A stretch of 64,000 nt of DNA from Bacteroidaceae bacterium. Its GTDB lineage: Bacteria; Bacteroidota; Bacteroidia; Bacteroidales; Bacteroidaceae. Shown here piece after piece: positions 1-5,612 of this stretch; position 1 is the first letter of the stretch, and every line of letters begins with the position of its first letter. The stretch covers positions 1-64,000 of the forward strand of contig JAGCDQ010000014.1 in NCBI GenBank assembly GCA_017651245.1, given 5' to 3'. The notes beneath the pieces were generated by a model. That model searched no databases, was not told where the DNA came from, and worked only from the letters and a program-made list of their open reading frames with translations. The position numbers were made by a program, and so were the translations under genes.

Positions 1-1
1 G

Positions 2-121
2 GTGTATCACATCGATGCCATTCCTGCAAGCCTGTTGGTGAATCCTGAGGGAAAGATTGTGGCACGCGACTTGAGAGGTGCTGCATTGGGCAAAAAACTG
101 AAAGAAATATTTGGTGAGTAA
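2..121 (+). CDS. C-terminal end of a TlpA/thioredoxin-like protein (partial)
   Basis: The window opens inside a plus-strand gene. The last 39 codons read in frame to a TAA. The segment contains a cis-proline strand followed by a turn (IPASLLVNPEGKIVARDLRG), typical of the C-terminal part of Bacteroidetes TlpA/AhpC-TSA-type thiol-disulfide oxidoreductases, where the proline before 'ASLLV' packs near the active site. The CxxC motif and any signal peptide would lie upstream, outside the window. Such proteins usually act in the periplasm in thiol exchange. The family call rests on a short tail only, so the exact subfamily is unknown. Confidence 0.6.
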   Translation: MYHIDAIPASLLVNPEGKIVARDLRGAALGKKLKEIFGE

Positions 122-193
122 GCTTTGCTTATTCAGCTAAAGTTTCGCAAGTGCTCAACTTTTTTGGAGTTAAGGAGTTATAGCTTCGCTGAG

Positions 194-249
194 TTGACAA
201 TTGACAGTTGACAGTTGAGGGTTGAGAGTTTAGGGTTTAGAGATTAGAG
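194..249. repeat. Heptamer tandem array (8 units)
   Basis: Eight consecutive 7-nt units in perfect register, drifting from TTGACAA and TTGACAG through TTGAGGG, TTGAGAG and TTTAGGG to TTTAGAG and ATTAGAG. The array is in the 297-nt gap between the thioredoxin-like gene and the convergent patatin gene. I see no gene in this gap. Its other content is the dyad element listed next and AT-rich DNA. Confidence 0.85.
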
Positions 250-261
250 ATTCAATACCTC

Positions 262-293
262 ATTGGCTTCGCCGAAGATGCTCACACTCGGCA
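262..293 (+). repeat. Dispersed dyad element, copy A
   Basis: The segment contains TTGGCTTCGCCGAA, in which GGC and GCC can pair around a short loop, followed by GATGCTCACACTCGG. Similar sequences occur at 4605-4640, 14143-14176, 14230-14262, 19037-19075, 41050-41088 and 49976-50006. Here the element lies 12 nt after the end of the heptamer array, between two convergent genes, so it is not upstream of a promoter, unlike most other copies. Confidence 0.55.
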
Positions 294-418
294 TAGTTCA
301 AACTAGCTTGACCTCTGCACTCGCTCAACCGCATCTTTCCTAATTCCTAATTTTCATTGACTAGGTATCGTCGTTAACTCCTTTAACTTCGATTACTTCG
401 TCACTTCCGAAAGTTGTG

Positions 419-1267
419 TTATTCAGCTAAAAATCTTTTTACATCTTCCAGCATGGATTGGGCTTTCTCCCGTCCGTGCTGGTAGATGGCACGTAGTTTA
501 GGCTCATCCAGTTCGATGCGCCCGATTTCTAAAGGGTGGTCGGGATAGATGACGAGGACATTCCCTTTTTCAGCTTGTTCTTCGATGTATTGTAATTGGG
601 CATTGTACATCTCATGACGGCGTGCCATACATTCCGCCACTTGGGGATAGTTGGGATACCACATCTTGAAGAGCCACTTGTATTTGTTGGGTGTCTTCTG
701 GTAACCTTTAGGTCTGGTGAGGATGACGATGTTGCGCTCGTAGCCGATTTCCTGAAAATGCTGTAGGGGGATGCAATCCACCAATCCGCCATCCAACAGT
801 TTCATGCCGTCGATTTCCACAGGTGTGGAGGCAATGGGCATAGAACCAGTAGCTCGAAACCATTCGAGGGTGCTGTCCTCCACGTGGTCAATCTGCTGAT
901 AGACGGGTTTGCCTGTCTTGATGTCCGTGCACGCCAGATAGAACTCAGTCGGGTCAGCTTCGAATGCAGGTATGTCGAACACGTCCAGTTCCATCGGCAT
1001 CGTGTGGTAGGCAAATTGGGCATTGACGAAATTGCCCGTTGTGATGAAGGAACGCCATCCCATGTAGCGAGGGTCATCCTTGAAACGCGTGTTGTAGCGA
1101 AGCCCTCGTCCCACTTGGTGCGACTTGAAGTTGCACCCGAACAAGGCACCCGCCGACACGCCTATCATGCCGTCCACCGTGATGCCTTCCTCTTGCATCA
1201 CGTCAATGAAGCCTTCCGAGAAAAGTCCGCGCATGCCGCCACCTTCCAATACTAATCCTCGTTTCAT
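419..1267 (-). CDS. Patatin-like phospholipase / serine acylhydrolase
   Basis: A 282-residue protein starting MKRGLVLEGGGMRG. The glycine-rich oxyanion loop GGGMRG is at residues 9-14, the nucleophile elbow GVSAG at 36-40 (Ser38), and the DGG of the Ser-Asp dyad at 159-161. This is the full catalytic set of bacterial patatin-like hydrolases (YjjU/RssA type). There is no signal peptide, so it is probably cytoplasmic. Patatins release fatty acids from phospholipids or other esters; the natural substrate cannot be told. A -7-like box lies at 1300-1307 and the gene appears monocistronic. A second, broken patatin gene starts divergently about 110 nt away. Confidence 0.9.
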   Translation of the reverse strand: MKRGLVLEGGGMRGLFSEGFIDVMQEEGITVDGMIGVSAGALFGCNFKSHQVGRGLRYNTRFKDDPRYMGWRSFITTGNFVNAQFAYHTMPMELDVFDIPAFEADPTEFYLACTDIKTGKPVYQQIDHVEDSTLEWFRATGSMPIASTPVEIDGMKLLDGGLVDCIPLQHFQEIGYERNIVILTRPKGYQKTPNKYKWLFKMWYPNYPQVAECMARRHEMYNAQLQYIEEQAEKGNVLVIYPDHPLEIGRIELDEPKLRAIYQHGREKAQSMLEDVKRFLAE

Positions 1268-1299
1268 GTGTTTATGCCGCTGTTTTAGGTTTTGATGTG

Positions 1300-1307
1300 C
1301 AAAGATA
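1300..1307 (-). promoter_or_regulatory. Probable -7 box of the patatin-like gene
   Basis: Reads TATCTTTG on the minus strand, 32 nt upstream of the ATG at 1267. It fits the Bacteroidetes TAnnTTTG consensus. No good TTTG -33 element is seen at 19 nt. Confidence 0.5.
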
Positions 1308-1314
1308 GTGAAAA

Positions 1315-1342
1315 GTTAGGAGTTAGGCGTTAGGCGTTAGGA
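1315..1342. repeat. Heptamer tandem array (4 units)
   Basis: Four in-register units GTTAGGA, GTTAGGC, GTTAGGC, GTTAGGA, ending 8 nt before the -7 box of the patatin pseudogene. The array occupies the place where a -33 element would be expected. Confidence 0.8.
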
Positions 1343-1350
1343 GTTTTTTG

Positions 1351-1358
1351 TATCTTTG
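1351..1358 (+). promoter_or_regulatory. -7 box upstream of the patatin pseudogene
   Basis: TATCTTTG followed by CAGAC, 18 nt before the ATG at 1377. It matches the Bacteroidetes -7 consensus. The upstream -33 region is occupied by the heptamer array. Confidence 0.55.
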
Positions 1359-1376
1359 CAGACAAAAAAGGAAAAT

Positions 1377-1773
1377 ATGAGGAAATGGCTCATTTTCGTT
1401 CTGTTGCTGTCTGTATGTGGAGCGGTGATAGCACAGGAGACAAAACTTTCTGCTGATGAGAAGGAAGTTCGTCCCAAAGTGGCATTGGTGTTGGGTGGTG
1501 GAGGTGCGAAAGGTGCTTCCGCAGTGGGCGTGTTGAAATATGTGGAGAAGTCGGGTGTGCCGATTGATATGGTGGTGGGCACCAGCATTGGTTCCATCGT
1601 GGGAGGATTGTATGCGATGGGGCAGCAAGGGCGATGTCCGCTCCCTGTGTCTGCGTGAAGACTTCGGACGCGTGAAGAATGTTGAGCTTGCCACCCGATG
1701 CGTGTTGGATGAATTCCAGAAGTACCTGAAAGCGCATCGTGATGTGTCCCTGCCCGAAGAATACTTAGCATAG
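1377..1773 (+). pseudogene. Remnant of a secreted patatin-like (NTE family) protein
   Basis: The first 94 codons give a signal peptide ([20 protein letters not shown]) and the start of a patatin domain with the oxyanion loop GGGGAKG and the nucleophile motif GTSIG, then YAMG. Immediately after this the frame runs into an unrelated tail and a TGA at 1656-1658. From the same point the +1 frame continues as a plausible C-terminal segment ([17 protein letters not shown] through LPEEYLA, stop at 1773). The catalytic DGG, the rest of the patatin domain and any beta-barrel domain are absent. The simplest reading is a large internal deletion plus a frameshift at about 1620-1632 that joined the two ends of a gene of several hundred codons. 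The promoter-like box is intact. Confidence 0.7.
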
Positions 1774-1810
1774 AAAACAAAATAAATGTAATTTAAATCA
1801 TGAACGAGTT

Positions 1811-2500
1811 ATGACAAACAAACTGACAAGAATCTTTTTGGTTCTGACGCTTCTCGCAGTGAACGTTGGAACGGCCAGTGCGCAGCAAAAGCACGAGTCT
1901 GTTGACTTGGGTCTTCCCTCAGGCACTCAGTGGGCAACATGCAATGTCGGTGCCGCCAATCCTTGGGAATACGGTAGCTTCTTTGCTTGGGGCGAAACGA
2001 TCACCAAAAAGACCTATTCGGATGAAAACTACAAGTATTGCAAAGGCGATATGTGGAATCTCACCAAGTATTGCCCAGATCCTGACAACGGCTACGATGA
2101 GTTCAAAGACAACCTCACCGTCCTCGTGAGTGCCGACGATGCCGCCACCGCTAAATGGGGGGCTGAATGGTGCACGCCCACCATTGAACAATGGGAGGAA
2201 CTCATTGACAATTGCACGTGGACTTGGAACGACCAAGAAGGTAAGAAAGGCTATGAAATCAAGGGCAAGAATGGCAACTCCATCTTCCTTCCACCCGCTG
2301 CTTTGGTGGAAGTCCCAGAAGATGCCGATGAAGATTATGTGGAGCCCAATGCAGATGATGGTTGGTATTGGTCATCCTCGCTTTGTGTGGACAATCCCTA
2401 CGCAGCATGGCATCTCAACATCGCCCCCGGTTACCATTCCAAAAGAACGCAGGAGCGTTACAGCCCGCTGCCCATTCGACCCGTCAAGGTCAAGAAGTAA
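1811..2500 (+). CDS. Secreted FISUMP-like protein
   Basis: A 229-residue protein with a signal peptide ending near residue 25 (VGTASAQ). The mature part has the hallmark VDLGLPSGTQWATCNVGA, followed by a YGSFFAWGE segment and a C-terminal YWSSS...RPVK. This is the pattern of the Fibrobacter succinogenes major paralogous (FISUMP) domain and its many Bacteroidales relatives, which are extracellular and of unknown function. No lipobox is seen. It follows the patatin remnant by 37 nt with no clear promoter between, so the decayed gene's promoter may still drive it. An inverted repeat lies just after the stop. Confidence 0.75.
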   Translation: MTNKLTRIFLVLTLLAVNVGTASAQQKHESVDLGLPSGTQWATCNVGAANPWEYGSFFAWGETITKKTYSDENYKYCKGDMWNLTKYCPDPDNGYDEFKDNLTVLVSADDAATAKWGAEWCTPTIEQWEELIDNCTWTWNDQEGKKGYEIKGKNGNSIFLPPAALVEVPEDADEDYVEPNADDGWYWSSSLCVDNPYAAWHLNIAPGYHSKRTQERYSPLPIRPVKVKK

Positions 2501-2513
2501 ATAGCTTGTATCT

Positions 2514-2576
2514 AAAACAACGCCGTTGTTTCATCCAAACGTCAATGTGGGAAAGGCAAAACAACGGCGTTGTTTT
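2514..2576. terminator. Paired inverted copies of a self-complementary 18-mer; possible terminator
   Basis: AAAACAACGCCGTTGTTT at 2514-2531 and its reverse complement at 2558-2576 could form one long hairpin with a 26-nt loop. Each copy is also nearly self-complementary (AACAAC around a 3-nt centre, then GTTGTT). It starts 14 nt after the FISUMP-like gene and ends in TTTTAA, so it may terminate transcription, though the T run is short. Confidence 0.5.
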
Positions 2577-2722
2577 AATGTTGATACGTCGTGGAATTTT
2601 TGCTTCCCCTTAGGAACAATTTTGCAACCCTTAAGGGTAACAAAAAACACATGGAAATATGGGGATGAGACCCCCAAAAACGAACGATGTTCACATTAAT
2701 TCATCTTATATTGTAGTTTATT

Positions 2723-2842
2723 ACATCTCCAATACATCTCCAATACATCTCCAATATATCTCCAATTCATCTCCAATACATCTCCAATTCTATAATTAGA
2801 GATATAATAGAGATATAATAGAGATTCCATAGAGGTGGCATA
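2723..2842. repeat. Two facing arrays of an 11-mer
   Basis: Six units of 11 nt (ACATCTCCAAT with 1-2 changes) fill 2723-2788. After a 10-nt centre, four units starting GAGATATAATA, increasingly diverged, fill 2799-2842. On the minus strand the left units read GAGATGTATTG, so both halves share GAGAT followed by six variable bases in opposite orientation, giving a large imperfect inverted repeat. The 577-nt gap at 2501-3077 otherwise holds the hairpin above, a CCTTAAGGG-like stretch near 2610-2640 and the promoter of the next gene. No gene is supported. Confidence 0.8.
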
Positions 2843-3015
2843 GCGGTGATTTGGCACCAATACGGTATAAGGGTATTGTGTGAATCGGAGGTGCTCGCAA
2901 AGAAGCACTATTCTTTTTTCATTTCAGTGGACACTTTTTTGTTCATTGTGTCGTTTTTTTGTTCTCAGTCGAAAAAAACTCCCAATTCCTGTGCTCCTAA
3001 CTCCTAACTATTTCG

Positions 3016-3023
3016 TAACTTTG
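3016..3023 (+). promoter_or_regulatory. -7 box of the PurF-like gene
   Basis: TAACTTTG followed by CAG, about 55 nt before the start codon at 3078. Two heptamers CTCCTAA (2994-3007) lie directly upstream where the -33 region should be. Confidence 0.55.
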
Positions 3024-3077
3024 CAGTCGAATTCACATCATCAGGGCTGCACCCTGTAATCAAACACATTACTATTT

Positions 3078-4565
3078 ATGGGAGGTTTTTTTGGGACCGT
3101 ATCAATGGAGAAATGTGCGGCAGACCTTTTTTATGGTACTGACTATCAGTCACATCTCGGCACTCGTCGCGGAGGTATGGCTACGTATAGCAAGGAAAAA
3201 GGGTTCTATCGCGCTATCCATAATCTGGAGAGCACTTATTTTCGTACACGCTTCGAGGCGGAATTGTCTAAGTTTGACGGTGAATCGGGTATTGGTATCA
3301 TCAGCGACACCGATGCGCAGCCGATGCTGTTCAACAGCCACTTGGGACGTTTCGCGATTGTGACGGTGGCGAAAATCAACAATATGGAGGAGATTGCCTC
3401 CAAACTGCTGGATGAAAACATGTATCTCTCGGAGTTTTCATCGGGCAAAATCAACCCGACGGAGTTGGTGGGCGTGCTGATTGTGCAGGGCAAGACCTTC
3501 GTGGAGGGCATCGAGAATGTGTTCAACACAGTGAAAGGTTCCTGCTCCATGCTCCTGCTGACGGAGGACGGTATCATCGCGGCTCGTGACGCTTGGGGAC
3601 GCACCCCAATCGTGATTGGAAAGAAAGAAGGGGCGATGGCTGCGACCAGCGAGAACACAGCATTTGCAAACTTGGGTTACGAAACCGACTACTACGTGGG
3701 ACCTGGCGAGATTGTGCGCTTGCGTGCTGACGGAATGGAGCAGTTGCGCAAGCCTAACAAGAAGATGCAGATCTGTTCGTTCCTGTGGATTTACTACGGA
3801 TTCCCCACTTCTTCGTATGAAGGCAAGAATGTGGAAGACGTGCGTTTCGAGACTGGACGAACGATGGGTGAGACCGACGATACGGAAGTGGATTGCGTAG
3901 GCGGTATCCCAGACTCTGGTATCGGTATGGCTGTGGGTTACAGTGCCGGCAGCAAGATTCCTTACCAGCGTGGCATCAGCAAATACACCCCCACATGGCC
4001 TCGTTCGTTCATGCCACCAAGCCAGGAGGTGCGTAACCTGGTGGCAAAGATGAAGCTTATCCCCAACAAGGAGCAGCTGAAAGGCAAGCGCTGCCTCTTC
4101 TGCGACGACTCTATCGTGCGTGGTACGCAGCTTCGTGAGAACACGAAGGTGCTGAAGGAACTGGGTGCGAAGGAGGTACATATGCGCATCGCTTGTCCTC
4201 CACTGATTTATGCTTGTCCGTTCGTGAACTTCTCGGCTTCGAAGTCAGAATTGGAGTTGGTGACTCGTCGTGTCATCAAGGATTTGGAAACCCATTCCCA
4301 CACAGCCACGATGCTGGCAGATGCACAGACGGCACAGAATGTAGAGGTGCCTGCTGAACGCATCAAGGCTTACGCCACCACCGATTCGCCTGAATACAAG
4401 GCGATGGTGACAGAGATTGCCCATCGCCTGAATCTGGATAGTCTCAAGTTCTCTTCACTCGAGACCATCGTTAGGGCGATTGGACTCGAAAAGTGTCAGA
4501 TATGTACACACTGCTTTGATGGCAGCTCATTCCACTCGCTGGAAGAAGAGAATGGAAACGAGTAG
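3078..4565 (+). CDS. PurF-like amidophosphoribosyltransferase family protein lacking the N-terminal Cys
   Basis: A 495-residue protein with the two-domain layout of glutamine PRPP amidotransferase: an N-terminal Ntn/GATase II domain (about 1-230) and a C-terminal phosphoribosyltransferase domain. The PRPP loop LFCDDSIVRGTQL is at about residues 341-353, and upstream are GIPDSG and a KYTPTWPRSF segment. Cysteines in ACPPLIYACPF and in CQICTHC near the end recall the iron-sulfur type of PurF. The protein begins MGGFFG where active PurF begins MCGxxG, so the catalytic Cys of the glutaminase is replaced by Gly. PurF makes phosphoribosylamine, the first step of purine synthesis. This protein may use ammonia directly or have a different role. 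No purine genes are adjacent. Confidence 0.85.
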   Translation: MGGFFGTVSMEKCAADLFYGTDYQSHLGTRRGGMATYSKEKGFYRAIHNLESTYFRTRFEAELSKFDGESGIGIISDTDAQPMLFNSHLGRFAIVTVAKINNMEEIASKLLDENMYLSEFSSGKINPTELVGVLIVQGKTFVEGIENVFNTVKGSCSMLLLTEDGIIAARDAWGRTPIVIGKKEGAMAATSENTAFANLGYETDYYVGPGEIVRLRADGMEQLRKPNKKMQICSFLWIYYGFPTSSYEGKNVEDVRFETGRTMGETDDTEVDCVGGIPDSGIGMAVGYSAGSKIPYQRGISKYTPTWPRSFMPPSQEVRNLVAKMKLIPNKEQLKGKRCLFCDDSIVRGTQLRENTKVLKELGAKEVHMRIACPPLIYACPFVNFSASKSELELVTRRVIKDLETHSHTATMLADAQTAQNVEVPAERIKAYATTDSPEYKAMVTEIAHRLNLDSLKFSSLETIVRAIGLEKCQICTHCFDGSSFHSLEEENGNE

Positions 4566-4675
4566 GTTTGAGGTTTGAGGTTTGAGGTTTGAGATTTGAG
4601 GTTTCTTGGCGAGCCAAGCGTGCTAAAGATACGATGAGAGATTTGAGGTTTGAGATTTGAGATTTGAGATTTGAG
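4566..4675. repeat. Split heptamer array with a dyad element in the middle
   Basis: Five units GTTTGAG/ATTTGAG at 4566-4600 and five more at 4641-4675 surround about 40 nt that contain CTTGGCGAGCCAAG (4605-4618), a perfect 6-bp stem with a 2-nt loop. That stem has the core of the dispersed dyad element. The array starts at the first base after the PurF-like stop codon and runs almost to the end of the convergent nucleosidase gene. Confidence 0.8.
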
Positions 4676-4685
4676 TTTTTGAGAT

Positions 4686-5399
4686 TTACAGTTTAGGGTC
4701 ATTGATGAGATAGTCAATGACCTTTTCATTTGCCACTTTCAGGGCTTCGCAAGCTTGGTGAAGGTTGCGGGAGAACTCTTCGAAGGTCTCGGCACCGCTG
4801 TCGCAGAGATCGGTCACCGACTTGACATAGAGGATGGGGACATTGAACAGGGAGCAGACGAAGCCGACGGCTGCACCTTCCATATCTTTCAGTTCGCCAC
4901 CATTCTTTTCAATGATTTCAAGGTCACACGGTTGCATGTCTAACGACGAGCCGGTTGTGACCTTGCCTGTCTTCATTCCTAAGGCCTTTGCCAATTCCTG
5001 ACTGCCCTCCCAAACGGGGTAGTTTCCGAGGCTCTGAGTGCCCCAGGTATTGTCGCCTGGCACACGGCGATCGTGGAACATCACACCTGAACCGATGAAC
5101 ACCTGAGCGATGTCGGCTCCGTTCTTCTTGAATGCACCACAAGTGCCTGAGTTCACCACGATGTCGGGATGCAGGCGTTGGATGGCACTCAAGGTCGCTA
5201 CAGAAGCCGCTTCGCAGCCAATGAGGTCGCTTCCCTGTTGCTGACCGTTCAGCACCACATTGAGTGTGGCACCGTTCACTTCTCCTTCATACAATTGACA
5301 GGGCAGGGGAGAGAAGAAATCCTCCACCAACTGGATGCCGTATCGTTCGATGAATGGCTTTGCTTCTGCCACCATCGCCACTACATAACAAATTCTCAT
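4686..5399 (-). CDS. MTA/SAH nucleosidase-like (PNP/UDP phosphorylase family)
   Basis: From the ATG at 5399 the protein has 237 residues starting MRICYVVAMVAEAKP. Glu12 aligns with catalytic Glu12 of E. coli MtnN. The ribose-binding DMEGAAVGFV and the base-contacting VTDLCDSG (the Asp that protonates N7) are present, as is NSGTCGAF. These features indicate cleavage of 5'-methylthioadenosine or S-adenosylhomocysteine to free adenine, or a related nucleoside, in the cytoplasm. I chose the start at 5399 because conserved sequence begins there; an upstream in-frame ATG gives a non-conserved extension and overlaps the promoter region. Bacteroidetes carry several paralogs, so substrate specificity is uncertain. 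Confidence 0.8.
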   Translation of the reverse strand: MRICYVVAMVAEAKPFIERYGIQLVEDFFSPLPCQLYEGEVNGATLNVVLNGQQQGSDLIGCEAASVATLSAIQRLHPDIVVNSGTCGAFKKNGADIAQVFIGSGVMFHDRRVPGDNTWGTQSLGNYPVWEGSQELAKALGMKTGKVTTGSSLDMQPCDLEIIEKNGGELKDMEGAAVGFVCSLFNVPILYVKSVTDLCDSGAETFEEFSRNLHQACEALKVANEKVIDYLINDPKL

Positions 5400-5437
5400 A
5401 TCGTATTCCTTTGAATTGTTCGCAAAAGATTTGTTTG

Positions 5438-5445
5438 CAAAAGTA
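5438..5445 (-). promoter_or_regulatory. -7 box of the nucleosidase gene
   Basis: TACTTTTG on the minus strand, 38 nt upstream of the chosen ATG at 5399. It also argues against the longer start at 5450. Confidence 0.45.
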
Positions 5446-5454
5446 GGCAAAAAT

Positions 5455-5482
5455 AGTGAATAGTGAAAAGTGAACAGTGAAA
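5455..5482. repeat. Short heptamer array (4 units)
   Basis: AGTGAAT, AGTGAAA, AGTGAAC, AGTGAAA in register, between the divergent nucleosidase and GH3 promoters. A TTTTCAC/TTTTACT run at 5524-5548 is a weaker example in the other strand sense. Confidence 0.65.
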
Positions 5483-5561
5483 AATATCAATTTCTAACTA
5501 CCCATATGAAAAGAAAATGTATTTTTTCACTTTTACTTTTCACTTTTTCGCCTAAAATGCT

Positions 5562-5569
5562 TAACTTTG
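5562..5569 (+). promoter_or_regulatory. -7 box of the GH3-esterase operon
   Basis: TAACTTTG followed by C, 43 nt upstream of the ATG at 5613. No matching TTTG at 19 nt. Confidence 0.5.
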
Positions 5570-5612
5570 CCTCACCAAAAACCTACTATTATCAATAATC
5601 AATAAATTATCA

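Noticed and set aside
2723-2842. CRISPR-like array
   Set aside because: Units are 11 nt and directly adjacent without unique spacers; no cas genes are present.
2696-2908. A 70-codon minus-strand frame over the 11-mer array
   Set aside because: Its repeated IGDVLEM-type residues are just translation of the DNA repeat; there is no promoter or conserved sequence.
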